A DNA stretch of 64,000 nucleotides from 3-1-20CM-4-69-9 sp963833655 (GTDB lineage Bacteria > Actinomycetota > Thermoleophilia > Gaiellales > Gaiellaceae): NCBI GenBank assembly GCA_963833655.1, contig CAWHYL010000007.1, positions 496,001-560,000 of the forward strand. Reading direction: 5' to 3'. The position numbers and the translations under genes are program-made. Shown here one piece after another: positions 26,897 to 34,999 of this stretch. A model generated the notes under the pieces. That model was not told the DNA's origin. It worked only from the letters and a program-made list of their open reading frames with translations, and ran no database searches. How positions within the stretch are numbered: position 1 is the stretch's first letter; every line of letters starts with the position of its first letter.

Positions 26897-27737
26897 ACCG
26901 GTCGTTTCGACGTACTCGATCGTCGCCTGCGACCTCGCGGCGGGTCAGTGGGGCGTGGCGGTGCAGTCGAAGTTCCTGGCGGTCGGCTCCGTCGTCCCGT
27001 GGGCCGCGCCTCACGTCGGGGCGCTCGCGACGCAGTCGTATGCGAACCCGCGTTACGGGCCCGACGGGCTCGCACTCCTGCGCGAGGGCCGCACCGCCGA
27101 GGAGGTCGTCGAGGCGCTGACAGCGGCCGACGAGGGGCGCGCCGAGCGCCAGGTCGGCGTCGTCGACAGCGCCGGGCGCGCGGCCACGTACACAGGGACG
27201 GCATGCCACGAGTGGGCCGGCGGACGGACGGGCGACGGCTACGCCGCCCAGGGGAACATCCTCGTCTCTGCCGCGACGGTCGACGCGCTCGCCGCGACCT
27301 TCGAGTCGAACTCGCACCTCGAGCTCGCGGAGCGTCTGATCGAGTGCCTCGCCGCGGCGCAGGCAGCAGGCGGCGACCGCCGCGGCCAGCAGTCCGCGTC
27401 GCTGCTGGTGGTGGAGAAGGACGCGGGCTACGCGAAGCTGTCGGACACCATCGTCGACCTGCGGGTCGACGACCACGAGCGGCCGATCACCGAGCTCAAC
27501 CGGCTCTTCTCGCTCCACGAGCAGCTCTTCGGCGCAACACCGGAGGAGGACTGGGTCGATGTCGACGGCCCGCTCGAGCAGGAGCTGCGGGAACGGCTCG
27601 CAAAGCTCGGCTACGACGGCGACCTGGGGAACGCGTTCGGCGACTGGGCCGGTACGGCGAACCTCGAGGAGCGCGTCGACGGCGTCGAGCGAATCGATCC
27701 GATCGTGCTGGAGGCGCTGCGGCAGGCGAGCGCGTGA
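26886..27737 (+). CDS. DUF1028 domain-containing protein
   Basis: 283 aa. The Ntn-hydrolase-like DUF1028 domain spans residues 6-215, starting TYSIVACDLAAGQWGVAVQS with a Thr/Ser-x-SIV opening, and including VPWAAPHVGALATQSYANP and HEWAGGRTGDGYAAQGNIL. A C-terminal putative peptidoglycan-binding-like tail (DWVDVDGPLEQELRERL, GYDGDLGNAFGDWAG) follows, as in many family members. Biochemical role is not established. ATG 26886 overlaps the upstream gene by 11 nt; a GAGCTGACCT region gives no strong SD, so it is probably coupled. Confidence 0.85.
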   Translation: MAREPVVSTYSIVACDLAAGQWGVAVQSKFLAVGSVVPWAAPHVGALATQSYANPRYGPDGLALLREGRTAEEVVEALTAADEGRAERQVGVVDSAGRAATYTGTACHEWAGGRTGDGYAAQGNILVSAATVDALAATFESNSHLELAERLIECLAAAQAAGGDRRGQQSASLLVVEKDAGYAKLSDTIVDLRVDDHERPITELNRLFSLHEQLFGATPEEDWVDVDGPLEQELRERLAKLGYDGDLGNAFGDWAGTANLEERVDGVERIDPIVLEALRQASA

Positions 27738-28381
27738 AGACCGTCCGCATCGACGAGGTCGAGCCGATCGCCGTCGTCGACGGCGAGCTCCAGTGGCGCC
27801 CGCTGCGGCGGAGGCTCGGAATCCAGGCGTTCGGCATCAATGCCTACACCGCGAACGCCGGCGACCTCGTCGTCGAGGAGCACGACGAGACCGGCGCCGG
27901 GGCCGGGCATCACGAGGAGCTCTACGTCGTCGTCACCGGCCGCGCGACGTTCACCGTGGACGGCGAGGAGATCGACGCGCCCGTCGGGACGTGCGTGTTC
28001 CTCGACGACCCGAAGGAGCGGCGCGCAGCCCGCGCGGTCGAGGACGGGACGACCGTGCTCGCAGTCGGCGGCGAGCGCGGGGCGCCGTTCAAGGTCTCGC
28101 CGTGGGAGTTCGCCTTCGCCGGCGCGCCCACGTGGGAGGCAAAACGCTACCGGGAGGCGAAGGAGTTGCTGCGTGAAGGGTTGGAGCTGCACCCGGGAAA
28201 CGCCAGCCTGCTCTACAACCTCGCGTGCGCCGAGGCGCTGCTCGGGGAGAAGGACGACGCCCTCGAGCACCTGGAGGAGGCAGTGAAGAACCCGCGCTTC
28301 CGGGAGTTCGCGAAGACCGACTCGGACCTGGATTCGCTGCGGGACGACCCGCGCTTCGGCGCCGCCGTCGGGTCCGGCTAG
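27734..28381 (+). CDS. Cupin domain protein with C-terminal TPR
   Basis: 215 aa. A cupin barrel (residues about 25-115) shows HHEELYVVVTGRATFTVDGE, with the two His and Glu usual for metal binding, and PVGTCVFLDDP. A tetratricopeptide-like C-terminus follows: YREAKELLREGLELHPGNAS, LLYNLACAEALLGEKDDALE. GTG 27734 overlaps the DUF1028 stop. The function is unknown; the domain pair suggests a binding or scaffold role. Its TAG is inside a CTAG shared with the convergent membrane gene. Confidence 0.85.
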   Translation: MKTVRIDEVEPIAVVDGELQWRPLRRRLGIQAFGINAYTANAGDLVVEEHDETGAGAGHHEELYVVVTGRATFTVDGEEIDAPVGTCVFLDDPKERRAARAVEDGTTVLAVGGERGAPFKVSPWEFAFAGAPTWEAKRYREAKELLREGLELHPGNASLLYNLACAEALLGEKDDALEHLEEAVKNPRFREFAKTDSDLDSLRDDPRFGAAVGSG

Positions 28382-28674
28382 GACGCGTCGAACGGCAGCG
28401 AGGCAAACGGCACCGCGCCGATCACCACGCTGAGGAGCATCGCTGCCAGAGCGGGCCGGGTGCCGGCGCGGCGCGCGCGTGCCTCTGCGAACGCCGCAGC
28501 GCTCAGCGCGAGACAGACCAGACCGACAAGCGGCGAAACCAGACCGAACACACGAAACGTGTAGAAGACGCGGCCGGCTATGAGCGGATCCAGGGCGGCC
28601 CACAGAAGCCAGAGACCCAGGATCGCAACGGTCGTCCAGAACATGAACACCGAGAACGGCGAGCGGCGCGCCAT
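28378..28674 (-). CDS. Small membrane protein (98 aa)
   Basis: Not recognised. Three hydrophobic helices are evident: FMFWTTVAILGLWLLWAA (residues 10-27), VFGLVSPLVGLVCLALSAAA, and LAAMLLSVVIGAVPFASL. The start MARRSPFSVF resembles the start of the broken membrane gene at 25811 (MARRALPALL), hinting at a small-membrane-protein family, though similarity is short. Its stop overlaps the cupin gene stop in CTAG (28378-28381). Confidence 0.65.
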   Translation of the reverse strand: MARRSPFSVFMFWTTVAILGLWLLWAALDPLIAGRVFYTFRVFGLVSPLVGLVCLALSAAAFAEARARRAGTRPALAAMLLSVVIGAVPFASLPFDAS

Positions 28675-28692
28675 AGGCGGGTGATCGGCAGG

Positions 28693-29343
28693 TCAGCGCG
28701 GAGCCTGAATGCCCGCGAGCGTGACGAACCGGTAGCCGCGCGCGCGGACGAGCCGGATCACCGTCGGGAGCGCGTGCGAGTCGATGGTGCTGTGGTCACG
28801 CGCCGAACCGAGGTGCATCAGCACGATCTCGCCGGGTACGAGGTTCTGCATCACGCGCCGCACGGCGCCGCCGATGCTCTGCTGCGGGAAGCCCATCCAA
28901 CCCCACGTGTCGACCGTCCACCGCACCGACGCGTAGCCGAGGCTGTGGACGAGCCGCAACGTCGCGGCGTTGCGCGAGCCGTACGGGAAGCGGAAGTACG
29001 GATGGGTGTCGCGACCCGTCGCCCGCTGGATCAGCACCGCGGCGCGGGTGACCTCGCGGCGGGCGGCGCTCGGCGACAGCCGCAGCATGTCGAAGTGGTT
29101 GACCGTGTGGTTTCCGACGGGATAGCGCCGGCCGATCACGCGCGCCAGCCGCGGGTAGCTCTGGACGAAATGGCCCGTGAGAAAGAACGTCGCCGGGACG
29201 TTGTCGCGCCGCAGGACGGTGAGCACGCCCTTCGCGCCGTCCGCGTTCCCACCGCCGTCGAACGTCAGCGCGACGACATGCTGCCGCGTCTGGAGGCGGA
29301 CGATCTCGCCCGCGACGACCGGGGGTGGGAGCGAGAGCATCAT
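28693..29343 (-). CDS. Polysaccharide deacetylase family protein (NodB domain)
   Basis: 216 aa with the NodB homology domain over most of its length. Motif 1 is VALTFDGGGNADG: the catalytic-base Asp is present but the second Asp of TFDD is Gly, as in TFDAG-type members. Motif 2 HTVNH supplies the metal His pair, motif 3 RFPYGSRN is present, and GEIVLMHLG carries the late His. No signal peptide is seen, so it is either cytosolic or the start is wrong. ATG 29343 overlaps the Ldh stop (ATGA); a second ATG at 29340 has better SD spacing. Substrate not inferable. Confidence 0.85.
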   Translation of the reverse strand: MMLSLPPPVVAGEIVRLQTRQHVVALTFDGGGNADGAKGVLTVLRRDNVPATFFLTGHFVQSYPRLARVIGRRYPVGNHTVNHFDMLRLSPSAARREVTRAAVLIQRATGRDTHPYFRFPYGSRNAATLRLVHSLGYASVRWTVDTWGWMGFPQQSIGGAVRRVMQNLVPGEIVLMHLGSARDHSTIDSHALPTVIRLVRARGYRFVTLAGIQAPR

Positions 29344-30074
29344 GCGTCTCCGGGCAGGCGCATCGCCGGCACGCGCGCACGCAGCGCCGGCACCGGATCG
29401 CCCTCCGGCTTCGCGACGACGAGGACGGCGCCGTAGCCGTCGACGACGAGCGAGTCGACGAGCAGCTGCAGCGCGAGCGCCAGCGCAAACGCCTTGTGCG
29501 CGTGCTCGCCCCCGAACGGCACGAGCTCGTCCTCCGAGGCCTTTCCCGCGAGGACGTCGCCGTAGGTGACGCGGCCCATCGAGACGTCGCTGACGATCGG
29601 CCGGGCGTCGGAGCTCGGGATGCCGAACGCGAGCGGGCTCGTGCTGGCGAGCTTCGGCCCGCCGTCCGGATGACCCAGGCGCGGCGGCGACGTCGACGTC
29701 AACACGGCCAGCAGCCCTCCGGCCGCGAGACGCCGCGCGTAGTGGCCGAGCATGCCCGTCGGGAAGCAGTCGTGCGCGACCACGACGCGTGCGTGCGGCG
29801 GCGGATCGCCGACCTGCGCGTCGCAGATCGCCGCGAGCGTCAGGTAGCCGAGCGCGCCGCGGCCGTCCCAGCGTTGAAAGCCGGGCTCGTCGACGACACG
29901 CTCGGGGCTCGCACCCGGATCGATGCGGTCGAGCGTCTCGAGCCACGCGATCCGGGTGAGCCCGTGGCCCTTCTTGCCGCGTCGCTCTGCGTCCAGGAAG
30001 TGGTCGGCGAGCGTCTGCGCGTCCCGCTCGCCGAAGCCGAGCGCACGCAGCCGGTCGAGCGGCTCGTCCGTCAG
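29340..30074 (-). CDS. Short malate/L-lactate dehydrogenase-family oxidoreductase
   Basis: 244 aa, versus about 340 for the Ldh_2 family of NAD(P)-dependent dehydrogenases. The start is typical (LRALGFGERDAQTLADHFLD, then RRGKKGHGLTRIAWLETL), as is PRLGHPDGGPKLASTSPLAF with a nucleotide-site GG and SPLAFGIP. The internal region between them is shorter than usual and the end is curtailed. The only fitting start is CTG 30074, overlapping the mrp stop as CTGA; no ATG, GTG or TTG occurs before the conserved N-terminus. Substrate unknown. Confidence 0.75.
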   Translation of the reverse strand: MTDEPLDRLRALGFGERDAQTLADHFLDAERRGKKGHGLTRIAWLETLDRIDPGASPERVVDEPGFQRWDGRGALGYLTLAAICDAQVGDPPPHARVVVAHDCFPTGMLGHYARRLAAGGLLAVLTSTSPPRLGHPDGGPKLASTSPLAFGIPSSDARPIVSDVSMGRVTYGDVLAGKASEDELVPFGGEHAHKAFALALALQLLVDSLVVDGYGAVLVVAKPEGDPVPALRARVPAMRLPGDA

Positions 30075-31144
30075 GAGAGGACGGGCAGCGACTTGACGAT
30101 CGAGCCGCGCTCGATCGCCAGGACCTCGCCCGCGATCGCGCGCAGCGCCTGCGCGCTCTCCGACTCGGGCGCAGCGACCAGCAACGGCTCGCCGGCGTCG
30201 CCGCACTCGCGTAGGAGCGGATCGAGCGGCACGCGGCCGAGCAGCGGCACCCCGAGCTCCTCCGCCAGCCGGTCGCCGCCGCCGGACCCGAACACCTCTC
30301 CCGTCATGTTCTCGACGACGCCGATCAGCCGCATCCCCGTCTTCTGCGCCATCGCGCCGGCGCGTGAGGCGACCTCCTGCGCCGCCGGCTGAGGTGTCGT
30401 GACGACAAGGGTCTCGGCGCGCGGCAGCAGCTGACCCAGCGAGATCGCGACATCGCCGGTGCCGGGCGGCATGTCGACGACGAGCACGTCGACGTGTCCC
30501 CAGTGCACATCCGACAGAAACTGCTCGAGCGCGCGGTGCAGCATCGGCCCGCGCCACATCACCGGCTGGTTGTCGTCGAGGAAGAACCCGATCGACATGA
30601 GCTTCAGGTCGTGCTTTACCGGCGGGACGATCATCTTGTCGACGAGGACGGGCTTCTGGCGGATGCCGAGCACGTGCGGGATCGAGTGCCCGTAGACGTC
30701 GGCGTCGAGGATGCCGACCTGCTTCCCCGCCTGGGCGAACGCGACCGCGAGGTTGGCGGTCAGCGTCGACTTGCCGACGCCTCCCTTGCCGCTGCAGACC
30801 GCGACCACGCGCGTCGAGGCCTCGAGCGACAGCCCCTTTCCCCGACCCTCGAACCCCGCGCGCAGCTTCGTCGTCAGCGCCTGCCGCTCCTCCGGCGTCA
30901 TCACGTCGAAGTCGAGTGCGACGCGCTGCACGCCCGGGACGTCGCGCAGCGCCTCGGCCACCTGCTGCTGGAACGAGTCCCGCAGCGGGCAGCCGGCGAC
31001 GGTCAGGGCGATCGTGACGCGGACATCACCGCCCTGGATCTCGATGCCGCGAACCATGTCGAGCTCGGTGACCGGGCGCTTCAGCTCCGGGTCGATGACG
31101 CGCTCGAGCGCGCGCAGGATCTCGTCGCGATTTGGCTCGCTCAT
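30071..31144 (-). CDS. mrp: Mrp/ApbC-family Fe-S cluster carrier ATPase
   Basis: 357 aa. An N-terminal MIP18 (DUF59) domain (residues 1-85, with VTIALTVAGCPLRDSF) is fused to a ParA/MinD-like P-loop domain. The deviant Walker A is VCSGKGGVGKSTLTANLAVA near 112, and VVDMPPGTGDVAI near 215 is the family signature. The paired Cys (CxxC) of ApbC/Nbp35 is not obvious in the C-terminal part, so Fe-S binding is uncertain. ATG 31144 overlaps the LigD stop (ATGA). Its job would be loading Fe-S clusters in the cytosol. Confidence 0.92.
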   Translation of the reverse strand: MSEPNRDEILRALERVIDPELKRPVTELDMVRGIEIQGGDVRVTIALTVAGCPLRDSFQQQVAEALRDVPGVQRVALDFDVMTPEERQALTTKLRAGFEGRGKGLSLEASTRVVAVCSGKGGVGKSTLTANLAVAFAQAGKQVGILDADVYGHSIPHVLGIRQKPVLVDKMIVPPVKHDLKLMSIGFFLDDNQPVMWRGPMLHRALEQFLSDVHWGHVDVLVVDMPPGTGDVAISLGQLLPRAETLVVTTPQPAAQEVASRAGAMAQKTGMRLIGVVENMTGEVFGSGGGDRLAEELGVPLLGRVPLDPLLRECGDAGEPLLVAAPESESAQALRAIAGEVLAIERGSIVKSLPVLS

Positions 31145-32040
31145 GCCTTTGAGACTAGCCGCTCCAACTTGGCCGTAGCCGTCCCCAGCGGGCGCGCCTT
31201 CTGGAGCACCGGCTCGAACAGGTCGCCCAGACGGGCGATGCGGTCGAGCGCCACCTCCATGCCGAAGTCGCGCGGCCGGACCTCGGGCGTCAGCTCGTCC
31301 CAGCGCAGCGGCGTCGAAACCGGCGCACCGGGCTTCGGCCGGACGCTGTACACGGAGGCGATCGTCTTCCCCCAGCCGTTCTGGCGGTGGTCGACGAGGA
31401 CGCCTTCGCGCTTCTTCTTCAACCATTCCGTCGTGACCTTGCCGGGGTGCCGCTGCTCGAGCAGGCGCGACGCCTGCTCCGCGAACGCGTACGTCTGCTC
31501 GAACGAGGCGCGGCGTGCAATCGGCGCGACGACGTGGATGCCGTCCGCGCCGCTCGTCTTGACGAACCCTGGCAGCCCGACCTCGTCGAGCAGCTCGCGG
31601 ATCAGCTGCGCGACCTCGATTGCCAGCTCGAAGCCATCGTCGGGCGGATCGAGGTCGAAGAGCACGAAATCGGGCCGGTGTGGCTTGTCGACCCGCGAGT
31701 ACCACGCGTTCATGTCGATGCAGTTGTTCTGCACCATGAAGAGCACGGCGTCGGCTGAGTTCACGAGCGCGAAGTCGACGAGCCGCGAGCCGCCGTCACG
31801 CGGATGCGTCGTGTACTGCCGCGTCCCGATCCAGCTGGGCAGATGCTTCGGCGCCTGCTTCTGGAAGAAGACCTCGCCGTCGATGCCGTGTGGATACCGC
31901 TTCATCGTGAACGGGCGGTCGCGCAGGTGCGGGACGAGGGTCGGCGCGACGCGCTCGTAGTACGCGAAGAGGTCGCCCTTCGTCACGCCGTCGTCCGGGA
32001 ACAGGACGCGGTCGGCCGAGGTGAGCTTCACCTCAGGCAT
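31141..32040 (-). CDS. ligD: Stand-alone LigD polymerase domain (AEP primase-polymerase)
   Basis: 299 aa corresponding only to the polymerase module of NHEJ LigD. Conserved parts are VFFQKQAPKHLPSW near 60, the metal-binding DxD in FVLFDLDPPDD near 130, TSGADGIHVVAPI near 165 and LVDHRQNGWGKTIASVYSVR near 225. No ligase or phosphoesterase module is attached and no Ku gene is in the window. It could act in end joining, primer synthesis or ribonucleotide insertion during repair. ATG 32040 was chosen because MPEVKLTSADRVLFP is the standard N-terminus. Confidence 0.92.
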   Translation of the reverse strand: MPEVKLTSADRVLFPDDGVTKGDLFAYYERVAPTLVPHLRDRPFTMKRYPHGIDGEVFFQKQAPKHLPSWIGTRQYTTHPRDGGSRLVDFALVNSADAVLFMVQNNCIDMNAWYSRVDKPHRPDFVLFDLDPPDDGFELAIEVAQLIRELLDEVGLPGFVKTSGADGIHVVAPIARRASFEQTYAFAEQASRLLEQRHPGKVTTEWLKKKREGVLVDHRQNGWGKTIASVYSVRPKPGAPVSTPLRWDELTPEVRPRDFGMEVALDRIARLGDLFEPVLQKARPLGTATAKLERLVSKA

Positions 32041-32500
32041 CGAGCTCCGCCCGCATGATCGACAGTGTGCGTCCCCACTCGCTCGTACCGTGGCGAACAT
32101 GGCGGCCGCCCATCTTCTCGTAGAAGCCGACGGCGTTCGGCTCGGCCTCCCACTCGATCGCCGTGGCTCCGCGCGCGCGTGCATGCTCGGCCGCTTCACG
32201 GAAGAGACGCGAGCCGACGCCCCGGCCGATCCAGTCCGGCTCGACCCACAGGTCCTCGAGCCATGCCGTCGCCCCGTCGCGCTTGAGCGACGCCCACGCG
32301 ATCGTCTTGCCGTCGGCGTCCGCGACGAACAGCTCCAGCCGGCCGAGAGTCTCGGGCGTGAAATCCCCCGCTTCGGCCCATTTGCGCACGCGATCGAGCC
32401 CGTAGCCCCAGTGCGCCTTCGCCGCGATGGCGAGCTCCTTCAGGCGCGCAGCGTCTCGTGCGGAGCCGCGACGGATGACGACAGTCTTCGTTTCAGCCAC
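32033..32500 (-). CDS. GNAT family N-acetyltransferase
   Basis: 155 aa. GNAT fold with motif A around LEDLWVEPDWIGRGVGSRLF (residues 86-105), where the R/Q-x-x-G-x-G acetyl-CoA loop reads GRGVGS, and motif B AVGFYEKMGGR. The N-terminal VVIRRGSARDAARLKELAIA is typical. Acceptor unknown. Its 5' end overlaps the DUF72 gene by 61 nt in another frame, an unusually long overlap, and its 3' end overlaps ligD by 8 nt. Confidence 0.88.
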   Translation of the reverse strand: MAETKTVVIRRGSARDAARLKELAIAAKAHWGYGLDRVRKWAEAGDFTPETLGRLELFVADADGKTIAWASLKRDGATAWLEDLWVEPDWIGRGVGSRLFREAAEHARARGATAIEWEAEPNAVGFYEKMGGRHVRHGTSEWGRTLSIMRAELDA

Positions 32501-33216
32501 AACGCATTCCTGACGGCGAACACTTCCCAGTCGTTGTTGAAGTACGCGAGGATGTCGACCTCACTGTTCCATTCCTGTAAGCGCCGCGCCCACTCTTCCA
32601 GCTCCGCCTCGCTGTAGTTGCCGCGGCGGCCGCGCGAGCCGTAGTGAAAGCGGACGAACGTCCAGTCGGCGGTGAAGACGTGAGCCTGGAAGGACTTCAC
32701 CTCGGGCCGGTCGCCGATCACCAGTGCCGCACCGTGTGCGCGCAGCAGCTCGTACACCGGTTCCACGAACCAGCTCGCGTGGCGAAACTCGAAGGCATGC
32801 CGACCGGGTGGAAGCTTTGCGAGTGCGCCGGCGAGGCGGTCGTCGTCGCGCCTGAACGTCGGCGGCAGCTGCCAGAGCACCGGCCCGAGCTTCGGGGAGC
32901 GGAGGAGCGGCTCGATGCGTTCGTAGTAGCGCGCCAGGCCGCCCTCGAGATCCGTCAGCCGCTTGATGTGCGTCAGGTACCGGCTCGCCTTGATCGCGAA
33001 GAGGAAGCCCGGCGGCGACTCCGCCACCCATCGCGCCACCGACGACTGGAGCGGTAGCCGGTAGAAGGTGTTGTTCACCTCGACCGTGTCGAAGTGTCGT
33101 GCGTAGTGCTGGAGCCATAGGCGTGCCGGCTTCCCCCCGTAGAACTCGTCCTCCCAGGACTTGTAGTTCCAGCCGGAGCAGCCTATGCGGAGAGCGCGGC
33201 GGCGAGTTGCTGACAC
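32440..33216 (-). CDS. DUF72 domain-containing protein
   Basis: 258 aa, a TIM-barrel family of unproven activity. Conserved stretches are LRIGCSGWNYKSWEDEFYGG (residues 9-28), VEVNNTFYRLP near 45, FLFAIKASRYLTHIKRL near 70, LWQLPPTFRRDDDRL near 113 and AYFNNDWEVFAVRNAL near 225. GTG 33216 precedes the family N-terminus by eight residues; the gene overlaps the IMPase gene by 34 nt and GNAT by 61 nt. The Asn-Asp after the last barrel strand matches the family. Confidence 0.9.
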   Translation of the reverse strand: MSATRRRALRIGCSGWNYKSWEDEFYGGKPARLWLQHYARHFDTVEVNNTFYRLPLQSSVARWVAESPPGFLFAIKASRYLTHIKRLTDLEGGLARYYERIEPLLRSPKLGPVLWQLPPTFRRDDDRLAGALAKLPPGRHAFEFRHASWFVEPVYELLRAHGAALVIGDRPEVKSFQAHVFTADWTFVRFHYGSRGRRGNYSEAELEEWARRLQEWNSEVDILAYFNNDWEVFAVRNALWLKRRLSSSVAAPHETLRA

Positions 33217-33971
33217 AGCTCAGGCGTTCCCGCTGCGACGACCCGTGAACGCCCCTCGACGTCGAGGGGCGCCGCGGCGAACGGCGGATCCTCGAACAGG
33301 TCGATGGCGAGGCCGCGCTCCTGAACGAGCAGCTGCGCCGCGGCGATGTCGACCGAGCGTGCCGGCTTCAGCGAGCAGACCGCGTCGACGCGGCCTGCGG
33401 CGAGGTGGCAGAGCGAGAGCGCGAGCGACCCCATGATCCGCAAGCGGTACGCGAGGTCGACGACCGCTGCGGCCTTCTCGGCGACCGAGGCGGTACGCGT
33501 CGCCTCGAACGAGAGGATCTCGATCGGGTCCTTCGGTCCCTCGCCGTCGAGGCGGTGACCGTTGAGGAACGCCCCCTCGCCGCGGCGCGCCGACCACTCC
33601 TCTTCGCTGCCGAAGTCGTGCACGAAGCCGAAGTCGACGTCGCCCATCGCCGGCCCCGAGGCGACTGCGACGGAGAGTGCGAAGAACCCGATGCCGCGCT
33701 TCGCGTTCAGCGAGCCGTCGATCGGGTCGATCACGACATGCACGCGTCCGTCGCCGATCGTCCCGACCTCTTCCGAGACGAACGTCACGTCGTCCACGTT
33801 CCCGAATCGCGCGAGCACGGCTCGCTCCGCCGCCTCGTCGATCGCCGTCGTCTCGTCGCCACCTTCGCCCGCGCCGACGACCGGCTCGCGGTCGGCGCGC
33901 GTCGGCAGCTCCGCGAGGACGTGGCGCACGTCGTCGACCGCCTCGCGGCAGAGCGCGAGCCAGTCAGTCAA
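33183..33971 (-). CDS. Inositol monophosphatase family protein
   Basis: 262 aa. Mg-dependent phosphatase fold with metal ligands in TFVSEEVG near 75, VVIDPIDGSLNAKRG near 95 (family DPIDGTxN) and the late Asp in ARSVDIAAAQLLVQERG near 200. It may act on inositol-1-phosphate, fructose-1,6-bisphosphate or PAP; the sequence does not decide. The start is TTG 33971, overlapping the DUF1015 stop by 8 nt; no better codon is available in frame. Confidence 0.87.
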   Translation of the reverse strand: MTDWLALCREAVDDVRHVLAELPTRADREPVVGAGEGGDETTAIDEAAERAVLARFGNVDDVTFVSEEVGTIGDGRVHVVIDPIDGSLNAKRGIGFFALSVAVASGPAMGDVDFGFVHDFGSEEEWSARRGEGAFLNGHRLDGEGPKDPIEILSFEATRTASVAEKAAAVVDLAYRLRIMGSLALSLCHLAAGRVDAVCSLKPARSVDIAAAQLLVQERGLAIDLFEDPPFAAAPLDVEGRSRVVAAGTPELCQQLAAALSA

Positions 33972-34980
33972 GCGGATTGAACAGCAGGCCCGAGGTGAGT
34001 TTCGGGAAGAAGTACGTGCTCTTCTGCGGCATCGTCTCGCCGCGGCGCGCGACGGCCCAGACGTCCTCGATGCGCGTCGGCCGCAGCAGGAACGCCGCCT
34101 CCGCATCGCCCCGGTCGACCGTGGCCACGGCATCCTCCCGGCGCGGCGTGTATGTGACGCCCTGCGGCGCGAGCGCGTCGACGACCTCGACGTCGAGCGC
34201 GTCGCTCTCGAGGAGCTCGTAGCGGCCGTTCCGGTAGAGCACCACGCCCGGCAGCTCGTCGCCGGGCTCGTCGATCGGCGTGCCGCGCGCGCCGTTGACG
34301 TGCTCGGCGATCCGGTGGGTCGGGAAGATCGTCAGGCCCTCCTGCCGTGTCGGCACGAGGACGACCAGCAGGTACGGCGAGCCACCCTCGGCCGCGTAGG
34401 CGAGCGCCGTCTCGTAGCGGTGGTGCCCGTCTGCGATCAGCAGCTGCGTCTCGGAGAAGTTCGGCACGTCGGCGCGCCAGAGCTTGTCGCCGCCGCTCTG
34501 CAGGTCGGGCTCGCGCGCCGGGAGCGCCACCGGGTCGCCTTCGTAGAGCAGGAAGATCGGCTCCAGCTGCATCTGCGTCGCCCGCAGCAGGCGCAGGCGG
34601 CCTGCCTTCGGCCCCGCATGGGTGCGCTCGTGGGGCAGCACGACGCCACGGTCGTATGGCTCGGCACCCAGCGACGCGACGACGCCCGAGCGCGTGCGCT
34701 GAACGCCGTCGGGGCCGGTGTAGTCCTGCGAGAGCAGCCACGCCGAGGGCTGAGCCTCGCGCGTCAGGACGCCGCGGGCGCGCCAGTCGGCGACGTCGCG
34801 GGCCGCTTCGGCCTCGTCGTCGGGCAGCGTCAGGTGCACGACGTTGTACGGGCTGCGGGCCAGGTACTCCTCGCGCTCGGCCGGTAAGATCACGTCGTAC
34901 GGCGGCGCCACAAGCGTCTCGAGCGGGCCGGCCTGTGCCTCGTCGTACCGCTCGGCTCGAAAAGGCCGGACATCCGCCAC
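33964..34980 (-). CDS. DUF1015 domain-containing protein
   Basis: 338 aa. Family signatures VADVRPFRAERYDEAQAG at the N-terminus, VAPPYDVILPAEREEYLAR, VVHLTLPDD, and LLIADGHHRYETALAYAAE near 175, whose HHRYETAL block also defines SerK-type free-serine kinases. A kinase role is possible but not shown. GTG 34980 is favoured over TTG 34989 because it gives the common start and TAGCTT lies 7 nt upstream. First gene of an eight-gene overlapping train; divergent from the YhaM-like gene by only 19 bp. Confidence 0.87.
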   Translation of the reverse strand: MADVRPFRAERYDEAQAGPLETLVAPPYDVILPAEREEYLARSPYNVVHLTLPDDEAEAARDVADWRARGVLTREAQPSAWLLSQDYTGPDGVQRTRSGVVASLGAEPYDRGVVLPHERTHAGPKAGRLRLLRATQMQLEPIFLLYEGDPVALPAREPDLQSGGDKLWRADVPNFSETQLLIADGHHRYETALAYAAEGGSPYLLVVLVPTRQEGLTIFPTHRIAEHVNGARGTPIDEPGDELPGVVLYRNGRYELLESDALDVEVVDALAPQGVTYTPRREDAVATVDRGDAEAAFLLRPTRIEDVWAVARRGETMPQKSTYFFPKLTSGLLFNPLD

Positions 34981-34999
34981 GACGGTCAAGCTACCAAGC

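Noticed and set aside
34981..34989. TTG 34989 as the DUF1015 start
   Set aside because: TAGCTT overlaps this codon; GTG 34980 gives the family N-terminus and the right spacing.
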